A model generated the notes under the pieces. It was not told the origin of the DNA, did no database searches, and saw only the letters and a list, made by a program, of their open reading frames with translations. Shown in pieces: positions 35,912 through 47,120 of a stretch of DNA of 64,000 nucleotides; position 1 is the first letter of the stretch; every line of letters begins with the position of its first letter. This stretch comes from Eutreptiella sp. 'Long Island Sound 2002'. Taxonomy: Eukaryota > Euglenozoa > Euglenophyceae > Eutreptiales > Eutreptiaceae. Location of the stretch: NCBI GenBank assembly GCA_964036045.1, contig OZ038379.1, positions 78,710,929 to 78,774,928 on the forward strand, given 5' to 3'. Both the position numbers and the translations under genes were made by a program.

Positions 35912-37419
35912 GCTGAGTCATCTGTCCAGTTCCCTGACCCTGCGGAAATAAGCTCAAATGGTTGATCGTGGAATTGAACTGCGGTAGGGGTTTGAACCTC
36001 ATTGCCAAGTCTGGCACCTCCTTTGTGGCTACATTTTTTTGAATGCTCTCGTCAACGGCGTCCAGTTGCTCCTTGTACTTTGCTTCCAGCACCAGCTTGA
36101 AAATGCCTTCCCACTCCACAGTCCACTCCTGTTAGATGCATCCTGAGATCCCACGATAAGTTTTCATCCATCCCCAGTACTGCCCCCACTCTGCCCCAAT
36201 CCATGGCTTCTTCTGCCAAGGGCGTCAGCACTGCTGTGAGTTTTTCCAGGAAGTTCGCTTTCTACCGGTGTGTGGCCTCTTTTGATACACCTCTCATTTG
36301 CACCCAGTCCTTCCATGACTTCAGCGCTTCTACAGCCGATTGTGGCTCAGTTGCCAAGTGCGGTGAAAGCACTGTCAGCAGATTCGCAAGCTGCTTCCCT
36401 ATAACGATTCTCAGTAGGAGTGGTAGCAGCCAATGTGCCGCGTTCGGCCTGGATATGTACATGTACATGCCTGTCCCGTAGTCTTGTGCTTCTTCAGGTG
36501 ACGCTCCTTTGCAAATGCTCGCAGCTTGGTCTATTTCTTTCATCAGCATTTGTGGGTAGTCTTCTTTGGGAACTTTTAGTGATGGCGGTAGATCTTGTTC
36601 GAACACTGATGCATCCATGGAAAAGTTTGGGTGTCCAGGAGCTATAACTCTTGGTTGCCTTGGTCTAACTCCTTGGCCATTCCAGATTGCTACTGGCAGG
36701 TCCGGGCTTTCTCCTCTCACTGGCGATGGACTCCTTCTATCCTCCTGGCCCGCTCTTGGCAGTGGCGGGTGTGGCATGACTCCAGGCGGGATGGCCGTGA
36801 CCGTCGCTTTGATGGCTGCGCTTGACACTAGGGAAGGGTCAGGAGACCCATCCTCACTACACGCTCCATTCCATAACTCTTGCTTACCTTGCTTTTTGGC
36901 GAGCACAATGTCAATGGCCCTCCACAGATGAATCAGTGCTCGCGTTTGATTTTTCGACGGCAATGGCTTGGCCTGGTTGACCCATGCCGTGATGACTTGG
37001 GGTCGTTCTCCCACTGCAGCTCTCACTTCTTGGGCTCCAGCATCGCACATGAAGGCATTCATATTTTCCGCCACAAACAGGTCGTCATCATCCCCTTGGA
37101 AGGCTGCTATGGTTTCCCTCATCTGGTCAATTGTCTCTTGCAGCGAGGACAAATAGCTATTCGGAAACTTGCTCCGAACTAGCGCTGTGTCTGTTTTCGA
37201 AATGAGTCCCTTTTTTACTGACAGCCACAAACCGAACGAGTGTATTAGAGTGCCGGCCAGGGGTATCCCTGGGACCTCCGTCCCTGATTTGCCATGAACT
37301 CCAATGCATGCCAGTTCTTCTCTGTCTTCAGGGATTCTGGTGACCGTCCACAGATTCGCTGGGGTGATGCTTTCTGGCTGCTTGGTCAGCTCCCACTTGG
37401 CAAACTGTCCCGCATCCAT
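35889..37419 (-). pseudogene. LINE ORF1-like segment
   Basis: A 385-codon frame runs 37419-36262 and stops at TAG (36262-36264), but the same frame continues as clear coding sequence (NFLEKLTAVLTPLAEEAMDW) to about 36150. There it shifts to the frame of 36119-35889 (LEAKYKEQLDAVDESIQK). The protein has helical and acidic parts (AAFQGDDDDLFVAENMNAF) and a Pro/Arg-rich middle. The function is presumed RNA binding or assembly by position only. Confidence 0.65.
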
Positions 37420-37427
37420 GCTCCGTT

Positions 37428-38000
37428 AGCCCTACTTGGACCTGCTGTAAACACTCTGCACTCGTGCAAATTATGCTCCGTCCTGACTGTGGACACACCA
37501 CACACATCACCCTGGCTTTGATTCGTCACAGCACTTTCCCATCCCCTGCTGAAAAAGCCCTTAGCCTGTCCCTGCATCGTCATAGCACTTGTTCCATTCT
37601 TGGGACATGTTCTTCACAACACCCCGATCCTTCCCTGAAAAAACCCTGTGGACTCGTCAAAGCACCTCTGCCTTCCCGTTCCCGTGACGAAGGTACTCTC
37701 ACCGGTGCATTCTTTGCTCTCCACTGGCATTCTTGCTGCCTTCACCTCTCGCTCACTCCCTACCCACCCTCTTTGTCCTTGAAAGGAGCCCACACAGCCA
37801 AAGGCGACGTTTGCTTGGTGACTCTCAACAGGTGTGACATGAACTGTTCTAGTGCCTCTCTCAGGTGCTTTTCTTGTACGGGAGGGGATACTACCACTGC
37901 GAGCCAGCCTGACGTCCTTCCATGCAGTGAGTATTTGGCGACCATTGGGGCAAGGCGTGCAGTACGTTTGTCCCAAAATTGACCTGCTCGTTTCAAGGCT
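37428..38000 (-). pseudogene. Probable N-terminal part of the LINE ORF1
   Basis: The frame 37996-37760 is protein-like (RAGQFWDKRTARLAPMVAKY, REALEQFMSHLLRV) and points in the LINE direction. The link to the 37419 frame requires at least one frame change. This is the farthest 5' part I can support. Confidence 0.5.
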
Positions 38001-39029
38001 CAATTACGCTGAACATTCTGGGATCGCAAGCGAAAACCAGTGCCATGGGTGCCACGCGGATCAGACGAGACAGACCCGGCGCTCGCGTACGCACTCTTTC
38101 TGGATGTGTTCCTGCCTGTCGACCATGCGTTCACCCCTCCAGTGGTCATTCCGCACACTTTACCGACCGAACTGCAGTGAGTGCGTCTGTGATGCCGACA
38201 AAGGGGCAAATTGGAGTCATGGACAATTGGGAACCATGGAGTGATCATCGACTTGAGCACAACAGGACTTGGAGTGAGCGTGCAATCTCCCAGCAAAGCC
38301 AACACACACTCCGTACGGATCATGGGACTGCACATGGTGCGCCGCCGTTGCTTCCGTTCTAGTATGAGAACTGTGCTGATTGCGACGTTGTGCCACGCAC
38401 TGGTGAACAAAGGCAACACTCGTCGGGACGCAGACAGATTGGATCATGGGCCCAATACCAGGCGTTGTCGAACAGATCTCTGGAAGACTTGGAACTCAGC
38501 CGCTCGACCACCAGTGCAGCCGTACCCGTGAGCGGAGGAGAGCAAGTGAGTGACCTTGTGTATGAAGATTCTGTAGAATCATTCAGGGAAGCATGTTGAG
38601 TAGTCCCTTTATCTACACAGTGCTGCACGGTGCATCTATTTCACAGTATTTTCATGGTATTTACAGCCCTCGAGTCCTTGACCTGTCTTTTGCGCGCGCT
38701 CTTGCTCTGACCTTCTACCCTTGCTCCTTCTCCCTTCCTTTCCCCACCCCTCTCTGTCCTCTTGCACGTCTCGCCCTGTCTCTCTTTGTTCGTTGTGGTT
38801 ATGTACATCTAAGAGATAACTTGAACTGAGAGTAACGGTGAATAGGATACCTACCTTACCAGATGAGAGGCGGCTCCACCGTTTTTCCGCACACACCGCT
38901 GAGAACCACGAGCGATTGCCCCCCCGGCGCCGGGAGCCACACTCGGGCCGGACTGACGGGAAGAGACAGGAACTAACAGAGTAGACCACAGACGACAACC
39001 GCCATTGCTCTACCCCCTTCGCCCCCCTG
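38001..39029. other. Unassigned, possibly the LINE 5' region
   Basis: Overlapping frames on both strands (minus 38000-38419, plus 38211-38531) are not recognisable. There is no clear 5' end of the LINE and no target duplication that I can see. Confidence 0.35.
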
Positions 39030-39735
39030 TTGTACTGTACTATACTGTACTGTACTGTATTATACTGTACTATGCTGTACAGCATTGGACCGCACTGTAC
39101 TACACTATACTGTACTGTATTGTACTGTACTGTACTATGCTGTACTGTACTGTACTTTCACTGTACCGTACTGTAATGTATTGTACTATAGTGTATATAC
39201 CTTTTACTGTACTATACTGCACTGCATTGCACGGCACTGTGTTGTACTGTACGGTAGTGTACTGCATTGGACTGTGCTGTATTGTACTGCACTGTACTGC
39301 ACCCCACTGCACTCTACTTGTATTGCACTCTACTGTATTGTACTATACTGCACTGTACTGCACTGTACTATACTGTACTGCATTGGGAATTGCACCGCAC
39401 TGTACTTTACTGTACTTTACACTACTTTTCTTGTAATGTACTTGTACTGTACTGTATTATATTGTACTGTACTACACTGGGAACTGCACCGTACTGGACT
39501 TTACTGTATTGTACACTACTTTTCTTGTAATGTACTTGTACTGTACTGTACTGTACTGCACTGTACTATATTGTACTGTACTGCACTGTACGATACTGTA
39601 TTGTCCTTGTACTACTATACTGTATTGTCCTTGCACTATGATGTACTCAATGTATGTGTACTTATGTATGTACGCATGTATTGTACTGCACTGTGCTGTG
39701 CTGTGCTGTGCCGTGTTGTGTTGTGTTGTGCTGCA
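39030..39735. repeat. (TACTG)n pentamer tract, about 700 bp
   Basis: TACTG with CACTG and TATTG variants, plus TGTGCTGTGC near 39686-39720. Same repeat and strand as the LINE 3' tail (28790-29145) but longer. The Tyr/Leu/Cys-rich frames here are translation artefacts. Confidence 0.93.
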
Positions 39736-39939
39736 GATATTGCATTAGCGGCGGTCAGACTACCGCACGACCGTCGCAAAAATTTTCGCGACCGCCGAAC
39801 GACCACCGCAAGCTTTCCCCAGGTGGATCATATAAAGAACACCCACGAAGGGGTGGTGAACTTGCCCAAAACAGCTCCAAAACTGTGCAACTGTCCTAGC
39901 CCCCAACGTTTCCCAACATTCGAAGCACAACATTAATTG

Positions 39940-40277
39940 TGATGTCTACGTGGGATGTTGGAAAGGGGAATGATGCGGCTGCAGGCTAGCCGCATCATTG
40001 GGCAACATGGTGGGTCATGGACGGTGGCAACGACATGCACTCTCCTCGTGCAACGGATGCCACCGCCTCGCTCAATGACCAACTTCAAGCAATCAAGTCG
40101 GCCCTGGACATTATTGTTCCAGGTCATGGAGTGGCACTCTTTGTGTCCCATTTAATAGGTGATGGTAAAGGGATGGCATCCATGAATCATGCAACTGACA
40201 AAAAGTGTTGGTGTTGGGTTCAGGCTTTATCATTGCAAACAGGTGTGCCCTTTATCCAACCCGTCCCCCAGTTTTGA
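39940..40277 (+). pseudogene. Unrecognised coding family, copy B (matches 20316-20816 inverted)
   Basis: GTCTACGTGGGATGTTGGAAAGGGG at 39943 and GGTGGGTCATGGACGGTGGC near 40009 match the complement of 20400-20590. The frame from 40017 carries LNDQLQAIKSALDIIVPGHG. Relative to copy A it has in-frame additions of 9 bases (GGATGCCAC) and 12 bases. A larger insertion near 39970 contains a small inverted repeat (GATGCGGCT...AGCCGCATC). Upstream stops show decay. Confidence 0.6.
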
Positions 40278-40599
40278 GGGGCTCTATTTACAGCCCTTGC
40301 CCCAATGCGAAGCTCCAATGCTATGTCACCCCATTCGCATAGATTCTAGCAAAACACGGGGGCCACCTTGTGGTGCGTTGTTCGGGTGCGCTCTTTGCAA
40401 AGCAAAATTACAGAAACCAACTGAATCAAATGATACAGGTTGTTAGGTCAAAACCACGCATGCTTGCAATACATGGGAAAATGCCACACGCCACCCTTTT
40501 TGCACGGATTCACCCAACAGCCCAGGGGTCAGGATTGTGGTTTAACCCCTTGTCAAATCCTGGTTTTGTCTAATAGCAGTAGCCCCCCATGAGTTCTGG
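40278..40599. other. Unassigned short stretch
   Basis: No feature is supported beyond the end of the copy B reading frame near 40277. Confidence 0.4.
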
Positions 40600-41270
40600 T
40601 TGGGGGCCCTGAGACCCGCCCACTGAAAATCCACTTCTTAGTGGTGGCGGTGTCCGCACAAAGGGGGAGGGGGATACAATTCAGAAAAAAAAGACACCCT
40701 TTTGAAGCGCCAAAAATCACGAATCTTTTCGTCCTTCTGGATTTTGAGCCAAGAACCCCTTTGTGGGGTCCAAATCCATGGTCGTTCAAGCGTTTTTCGA
40801 CGATTGTTGGGATGATAGCGTTTTTGGTGACACAGACCTCCTTAGAGGGGTCAAATTGGGGATGTTATGCATGGTAAGATGCAAAAGGATGTTGTTTATC
40901 CTCGAGCATAGCCTTGGACCGAACATAGCCTGTTTGAAAGCGGTGAACTGTTTCCACTGAAAATGGCCTGAGTGGGTTGGCCGAAAAGTTGACTTTTTCT
41001 GGCAACCCCGCCTATGCGCCATGCTTGGGTCATTAATTCGTGACAATATGAGTTCATGCAAACCCATGTAGAGCTACATGGCACCAATTAGGCCCTTGTA
41101 CTGGCTCCTGTTGTCCCCTAAAAAAGCGGTGTTCGGCCATTTTGCAATGCGATGGGAAAATTTGTTTAATCACTGGGGCCACTCTGTGGTGCATCATTGG
41201 GGGGGCATTCCCTGAAAGGTGCACTTGCCAAATAAAATAGAATTTCCTTTTGTCTGCCTTGGGCACCTGT
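40600..41270. repeat. Old dispersed repeat, member 1
   Basis: It shares the order of motifs with 48150-48960: TTTTGAGCCRARAA, then a GGTCCxAAxTCCATGG block, then TTTTTGGTGAC or ATTTTGGGTGAT, then a TTCCACTRAAAxTGGCCxxA block, then a TTTTCTGGCAACCC-like block. It is too diverged to call coding. Confidence 0.55.
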
Positions 41271-42692
41271 GGTTAAGTCGAGCCCAAGTTTAAGCCAGCT
41301 CTTTGATCTTTCATCCCAAACTTTAGCCAGAGGCCAGGGAGGGTGGTAAAGACCAAATTAATGTAGGCTAAGGTGAAGGGGCGGGGGCAGGGGTGGGATA
41401 ACCTGGGACACAACAATGTTCCTGCTTTGTCCTACACACATGCTAGCAATAGGCCTGCTATTAAGTTGAGCTTCTGCTCATCGTCCTCAGCTCCAAATCT
41501 ACCTCTGAGTCTAATTCTGATACAGCAATAAATCAAAATCAGCTTTTGATTGAGACATTGGAAATGGCCCCAGCATGGCCAAGGAAGGGGGACCTCTGTC
41601 TCGCCTTGCGCCGTACAGTACGCATGGGTGTGTTGTGGAGTGGCAGACTCTGACGACACAAGAACACTGGCACACATGCACAGTCACGAGAAAAGAAAAT
41701 GGGACCACGAAAGATCTTAGATCCTAAGGAAAGAAATACAGGGTGCTTGTCTGCCCCGTGCAATTCGGAAAAGCAACAGGAAGAGCTCACTGCTTCTGTG
41801 CCACCACTCCCCTCGGAGCAATTTTCAGGTCACCAAACCCGGGTGTTTGAAGCACACCTCAGTAGTTACTGGGCCCAAGCGGTCACTCAGGTGGTCACCT
41901 GCCGGCAAATGCTGATACTTCCTGCTGCAAAAAGAAAAGGCGAATAGCCAGGCAAGAGACACAGCAGGAGAAGGAGGGTGCTGGGATAGGCTCAGCAGCA
42001 ATTCTCATACTTCCTTTCAAAGAGGGACGATTAAGGGGAGATGAGAGAACATGGGGACGGAACAGCTGTCCCTCCCATTTGCCCTTTTCTGCAATCTTTT
42101 TCCTTCTCCAATTACCCAGCCCCCCTGTAATACTTCTAAAGTGACAATGAATGGGAGACACCCATTTGGCCACTCCCCTTTCATTGGTCCCGCTGCTGTG
42201 CACATTCGTTGTACCACCCCAAGTTCTGATGTAGTTAGGGTGACAGGAAACTGTACAGCAGTGGGTTCAATCCCCTTGACATCCCTTCAGATGGATCACA
42301 TGATCCGTCTCCCAACAGTTAAGCATACCACACCCAGTACTGTCTCCACTTTCAGCTGCTTGTGGTCATCCTAGAGCCCACTTGAAGAGAGGAGGGTTGG
42401 TGGGCCTCCACATCCTTAACCTGCTGGAACTCCCGCACTCCACAACACCGACAGCACTGGATGTCCACGCATAGTCCCACTTTTGCATGGCATTCTTTGG
42501 CCAAAGCTACCATGCCACAGCCTAGGAACCCCGGCCTGGACCCCTTCCCGCACAAGGAACCGCCCCTTTTTCCTGCCCACGAACCGTCCCAAGAACCCCT
42601 TCTTGGACCCCTTCCTATACAGGAACCCCCTTCTTGCTTCCTATATCACTTCCTGGCCTACTTCACCTTCACATTTTGTGTGCATCGTTCCT
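41271..42692. other. Unassigned; includes a weak tRNA-like patch and a CCTTCC-type repeat
   Basis: At 42228-42285 GTAGTTAGGGTGACAGG and GTGGGTTCAATCCCC resemble A- and B-box promoter elements but too close together for a tRNA. At 42530-42660 ACCCCTTCC and AGGAACC words resemble 44290-44380 and 51570-51740. An acceptor-like TTCCTTAG ends at 42692. Confidence 0.35.
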
Positions 42693-43760
42693 TAGGCCGA
42701 CGTGGACATGTACTTGCGGCTGGTCCTTACGGTTGTTGACGAGGAGGAGAAGGCAAAGCCGCTACTTGCAGCGCCATCAGAGGCCGCGAGGATCATTGAT
42801 GGGTGGCTGCCGGAGTTAGAGGAGCCACCAACATGGCCCTTGTCCATGACTCTATCCATCACAGACATGCACAATCCAGTGGCCAATCATGGGGGCACGC
42901 TTTGGTACCGGGACTGTCGCCGAGCGTGCCACACGGGACGTTGGTCACCCCTCTGCTACTCCGGTTGCCGGCGGCATGCAACGACAATATGGCCGAGCTA
43001 CCACGCAGGCATGCAGGACATGGGAAACAATACGTGGTCGCACAATACTTGTGCCTGATTGCTCACGCCAAGGCGAGCAATACGTGGCCTTTCTTGGTGT
43101 ACAGCGACCGCACTGGCTTCAAGACTCTAAACAGTTTAGCAAGGCTAACGGGTTTGGATGCCGGCGCCCCCCCCTTGAGGTTCACAACATAGTTGACGGG
43201 TGAATCCAGAAGTACCGCAAGCGGCAACAACAGGGCCAATTGGGCAAGGACTCACATATCAAGAAAGAGCCAAGCAAAGAGCAAAGTACGCAACTAACCT
43301 GGGCGTCTAAGCGTGGGGAGCACATTCTGGCACAGTGGACGCCGGCACAGAAGCAGATAGACCCGAAGGCCAAGATGTTGTGCAACGGGATCTCGCGAGG
43401 CGTTCGAAACAACTGCAATGGTCTCCCAATTAGCACCTAAAGCTGAAGGACATGCTGCGCATGGCAGTGAAGGAGGTTGTACCTGATGTCCTTGATAGGG
43501 CCATGGCTTCCGAGAGCAAAGCACCGACGGAGTAGGCCATGGAACAGGCGAACAAGAGGGAGAGCAAAGCACGGGAGATGGTCCTATAACACGAGGCAGC
43601 CAATTTTGGACTGCGAACACAAGTGTGTGAATTGCAAGGCTGGTTGTAGGTTGCAGGGCAAAAAGCGGGGCAAACAAATCTCAACAAGGTCAAGGTAGAG
43701 GCTCTCATGCCGGAGAAGGGACCGGGCATTGAGCACCTGTGGCCAGGGCAGCAACCCGGC
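42693..43760 (+). pseudogene. Unrecognised gene fragment with a coiled-coil-like C-terminal part and several in-frame stops
   Basis: After the acceptor-like TTCCTTAG the frame reads VDMYLRLVLTVVDEEEKAKP and PSEAARIIDGWLPELEEPP. Another frame from about 42889 to 43437 carries VPDCSRQGEQYVAFLGVQRP and, after an in-frame TGA at 43201, KYRKRQQQGQLGKDSHIKKE. A third frame continues LKDMLRMAVKEVVPDVLDRA with TAG at 43533, TAA at 43587 and TAG at 43647; each stop sits in a Gln-compatible position of a heptad-like helix (AMEQANKRESKAREMVL between them). No family is recognised. Decay is the simplest reading. Confidence 0.6.
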
Positions 43761-43789
43761 CAAGTGATGATTTTTAGGAGCAGACGGGC

Positions 43790-44110
43790 TCCTTTCACCA
43801 TCGCCAGCTCCATTCCGAGCCCCATCTCCTTCTACATCTCTAGCTCCATCCCCTGCCCCATCACCATCCAAATCCCTAGCTCCGTCCCAAGCCGATCACC
43901 GTCTTCATGTCCAGCTCCATCCCCAACCCCATTACCAATGCAATCTCCATCTCCATCTCCATCTCCACCCACAGCCCCAACTTGATGTCCTTCGATACCT
44001 CTATGTCCAGCCCCCCACCCCCCTGGGGCCACCAGCTCCATCCCCAACACCATCTGCATCTCCATGACCACCTCGACCCACAAACCCGAATCGATGTCCT
44101 TCGACACCTC
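43790..44110. repeat. CCATCTCC/AGCTCCATCCCC low-complexity repeat
   Basis: Short CAT/TCC words repeat with a hexamer run (CCATCT) near 43940-43972. Frames on both strands are Pro/Ser-rich or Gly/Asp-rich artefacts. Confidence 0.75.
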
Positions 44111-44289
44111 CATGCCTCCCCCCACCCGGCGCGCTGCTCTAATTCCTCACTACCCCACTGCCCCACTGCGTTCGTTGTGTCCTGAATGGTGGACACGTTG
44201 GCACTGACACCCCATGTGTGTCATGGCAAATTTGAATGGTGGGGTGGGGGATGTCCCTTACTTTGCGCCAGGCCAGGAAGTGGTCCACG

Positions 44290-44380
44290 AACCTTCCTAC
44301 CCACGAACTAACCCAAAAACCCCTTCCTAGACCCCTTCTTGCACAGGAAAACCCCCCCTTCGTTGGAAGTGGGGGTTCCC
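44290..44380. repeat. Short dispersed repeat, ACCCCTTCCTAGACCCC type
   Basis: CCCACGAAC, AACCCCTTCCTAGACCCC and GCACAGGAAAACC match words at 42540-42640 and 51570-51740. Three copies in the window suggest a small dispersed family. Confidence 0.55.
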
Positions 44381-44496
44381 AAATACTTCCTATGAACATC
44401 CTACCTCTGAACGTGTCGGCAAGGTTTATTTTGCGCAATGCAAAAGGCAGATGCCACTTTTGTGGGCAATGTCTACTGTGTGTCCACGGGTGGTTA

Positions 44497-44688
44497 GAGG
44501 AGAACAAACAACGTGCGGGGCAAGTTGGTGGTGTTGTGGCGCCGAAGGAGGACAAGCAACGGGCGGGGCAAGCGGGTTGGAAGGAGAGCCAACAGCAGGC
44601 AGAGCAAGCGGGTTCAGAGGAGGACAATCAGCAGGTGGTGCAACCGGGTTCCAACGAGGACAAGCAACCGGCAGGGGAAGCTGGCCCT
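44497..44688 (+). repeat. 36-bp (12-codon) tandem repeat in an open frame
   Basis: GAGGACAAGC-like starts at 44548, 44584, 44620 and 44656 are exactly 36 bases apart, with an earlier unit at 44497. The frame reads EDKQRAGQAGWK, ESQQQAEQAGSE, EDNQQVVQPGSN and EDKQPAGEAGP. Variation keeps charge and Gln content, which favours a translated repeat. Confidence 0.75.
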
Positions 44689-44761
44689 TTGTTGTGCTTT
44701 CAATTGTTTACACTCAACTTTGTCAAGCCAATCAACACAACTCTGCCAACACATATGGGAG

Positions 44762-44971
44762 ATGGCCGATGAGATTGAACCTCCTGGATCAGTTGTGCAT
44801 GAAGAAGAAGAAGCTATGCTACAATCCACTATGCGCCCATCACCTGATGAGTGTACAGGTGCAAAGGTGGGGACATCGCTAGCTTCCAATGTGAGAGGGT
44901 TTTGGGAGCAAACTGGGATGGGTAGATTCCCGGTTCAACCTGGAGGTGTGTTGAGAATTGTGACTCTTTAA
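44762..44971 (+). CDS. Small acidic protein or exon, 69 codons
   Basis: An ATG at 44762 opens MADEIEPPGSVVHEEEEAML, and the frame ends at 44971 in TAA. It lies just downstream of the 36-bp repeat but in another frame, so it is either a separate small gene or the next part of a frameshifted gene. No family is recognised. Confidence 0.3.
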   Translation: MADEIEPPGSVVHEEEEAMLQSTMRPSPDECTGAKVGTSLASNVRGFWEQTGMGRFPVQPGGVLRIVTL

Positions 44972-45735
44972 AGGCCTTGGTGCAAGTTATCGTTGATAAA
45001 AAGGTGGAGACAGGTGGGCAAGCCTGGGCAAGCCAGGGGGGAGGTTCCTGGGCAGGAAGGAGGGTTCCTGCCCTACATACACATGACATCTTGAGTCCAA
45101 AATGCATGGTTGCAACCCTACAACTTCTGCCAAACGGCCCCATGCCATCATAGTCCATTGCCCACCAACCATACGACGAGAGTTGCCACTCGGATCAATC
45201 ACACTTCCAAACCCAGGGCAAGGGGGCACAGAACTTGGATCAGCGGCTTCTGTATTCCCAGGCTCTCTTGCTGCATCAACCTCAACATTGCACTTGCTGA
45301 CTCGAGGCCATTGTGATGGCAGCAAAGGACTTCTACACCACCACCAGAGCACTTCTCACTTGTGGGCTTCCAGCACCATCAGAGGACTCCACAACTCACT
45401 ATGCTGATGTGTGCCCACAATGGAGGCGTGATGGGGTGGGTGGTGGCGTAGGACATTTTGTGTGCCCATAGCCCACAACAGCCCATGATACAATGCGACC
45501 CTGGTTGCACAATCAATGGCAGACCACCTCCTTCGTGGATGACCATGGAGAAAGGAACCCACAAAGAACCCCTCTTCATTGGCATGTGATAGAGGACCCA
45601 AGGGGGAGGGAAGGCGCGAGCAGACATGGCAACGAACTTTGCACATACATCATCATTGAGGATGTCCATTAAGATGGCCCAAAATAGCGATAGGGCGACA
45701 CCATCCGCAAGTAGTGAGGCTGGGAGAAGCATCAA
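44972..45735. other. Unassigned stretch
   Basis: Overlapping frames on both strands (45102-45407 plus, 45379-45735 minus) lack recognisable sequence. Confidence 0.35.
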
Positions 45736-46740
45736 TCAAGAAATTGGAATACAGGTGTGATGCTCCCGGTGTACCCCTACATCATCATGTATAAGCTCTT
45801 GCCCACGATTCCTTCCAGTGTCGCCTTCACGCGATTTACCTTGGCAGTCAAGCACGGCAGAGATGTGGTCCTCCCCTTCGGGATGCCGTAACAAGTCCTC
45901 CGGCTTCCCCGCCACCATCTTGCGGTTGGGCGGGTCCTCCGTTCCGGCAGCACTTGGGCGGTTGTGATTGAAAATGCGGGCCCAACAGTCCCCTACGATC
46001 TCCAATGCCTCATTGTGGGTGTCTCTACCTCATGTGGTGCCCAAAAATTGCGCCGGAAGAGGTGTTGCATGGTTAAAAGCCGGCCGGAGTCGATGTTCAG
46101 ACTTGAGGGACTGTTTGCCGTAAGCTCCAAGAGCAGGACGTCGTGCGCCACGCAGAGCTGGGTAGAAGTGACGGGGAGGGCTAGCACCCCATTGGCCCCA
46201 TAGGCACTTGGTGCCTTCAACCCGGGGCCGTCGCCGTCCCACTCCCATTGTGAGCGACTAGGAAGGGAATAGATATGGAGGATCTGTTCCCTTGATTGGC
46301 GAGGGTTGAAGAAGAACAACTTCCTCTTCGCCACGTCCTTGTACCAACCCTCCTTGTTGAAAGTGGCGGGTTTGGGGTCGGTGGAGCCGAAGCAGAGGCT
46401 GGTGGGGGGGGTCGGCATCCATGGGGTGGGCGGCCATGTAGTGGGTGTGGATGCGGGAATGGTCGCTGGGCATGCGGGTGGCTAGAGAGTCAACAAAGGA
46501 GCCATAGTCCCCTAGTGTGGGCTGCACGTGGAAAGCGGTGATGTTGGGGCTGCGGCGCACCTTCTCCGCAATCACGTCCGTCCACACACAGGGGTCCTTA
46601 TCACAAAGCATGGACTTGGTGATGCGCACCCAGTCAATAGTCGTGCCTGGGGGCGAAGTCACAGCGGTGAGGCAGCCAATTCTGATTTTGTCCCCTTCTG
46701 CTGGGGATCCCCGAGAATGCAGGGGTGATGTAGCCTTTTT
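45736..46740 (-). pseudogene. Unrecognised minus-strand gene, two frame changes
   Basis: Reading leftward: a frame with TTIDWVRITKSMLCDKDPCV and NITAFHVQPTLGDYGSFVDS (46650-46430), a shift at the G run near 46408, then STDPKPATFNKEGWYKDVAK and SQWEWDGDGPGLKAPSAYG to about 46000, then another shift and ALEIVGDCWARIFNHNRPSA ending at 45736. The joined length would be about 330 residues. No domain is recognised. Its 5' part (46670-46740) overlaps sequence that also occurs in the dispersed repeats at 51.9 and 53.5 kb, so it may start inside a repeat or belong to an element. Confidence 0.5.
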
Positions 46741-46744
46741 GCCT

Positions 46745-46800
46745 CTACCAACAGCAACAGCTCCTCCTCGTCGTCCTCCTCGTCCTCCTCGTCCTCCTCT
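46745..46800. repeat. (CCTCGT)n-type microsatellite
   Basis: TCCTCCTCGTCGTCCTCCTC words repeat just upstream of the plus-strand frame at 46819 and of the minus-strand gene. Confidence 0.8.
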
Positions 46801-46818
46801 TCCTGTACAACTCCCCTG

Positions 46819-47120
46819 ATGCCACCAACAACATCTCATACTCCACCCATGCCACCCTCTGAATCGGAGGCCACTACGGAGGGGGATTGTCGGACACGGC
46901 CGTTGAAGTCCGCTGGGAAGCACGCAAGAGACAAGACGCGTCTGGACGCACTTCTCGAGGCCAAAAAGAAGAGCCTGTCCGGCAAGCGTAGTGCACATGT
47001 TGCAAACCTCCCCCCTCTCTTCCAAAGGTTTCGAAACATACATGAACTCCTTCTTTACAACAAGCATGGTTCAGCCTGGGTGGTGTGTCACCTGCAACAG
47101 TGGCCCAGAATGGACTCCGG
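46819..47120 (+). CDS. Possible first exon of an unrecognised plus-strand gene
   Basis: The frame opens with ATG at 46819 (MPPTTSHTPPMPPSESEATT) and continues basic and helical (RDKTRLDALLEAKKKSLSGK, FQRFRNIHELLLYNK). It runs into the dispersed repeat starting near 47085, beyond which the frame is repeat-derived. It faces away from the gene at 45736-46740, with about 80 bases between. Function unknown. Confidence 0.35.

Larger units (their letters stand above)
28443..38000 (-). mobile_element. Degraded non-LTR retrotransposon (LINE) with APE endonuclease, RT and RNase H
   Basis: Reading right to left the order is ORF1-like parts (37996 to about 34.5 kb, with Cys/His motifs), apurinic-type endonuclease (33942-32947), reverse transcriptase (32806-31289), RNase H (31412-29541) and a 3' region with microsatellites to 28443. 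This order is typical of APE-type LINEs that keep RNase H (I, Tad and some L1-like groups). I cannot place the clade. At least six frame changes and in-frame TAG, TAA and TGA codons make this copy inactive unless they are sequencing errors. The 5' end is not defined and may lie beyond 38 kb. Copy A at 21.36 kb fixes the 3' end. Confidence 0.88.

Noticed and set aside
28443-38000. LTR retrotransposon or retrovirus-like element
   Set aside because: No LTRs, protease or integrase. The endonuclease is APE-type and the domain order is that of a LINE.
39005-39936. Tyr/Leu/Cys-rich 283-codon frame
   Set aside because: It is the translation of the (TACTG)n microsatellite.
42228-42285. tRNA or Pol III gene near GTGGGTTCAATCCCC
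   Set aside because: The B-box-like motif lacks a properly spaced A box and any cloverleaf.
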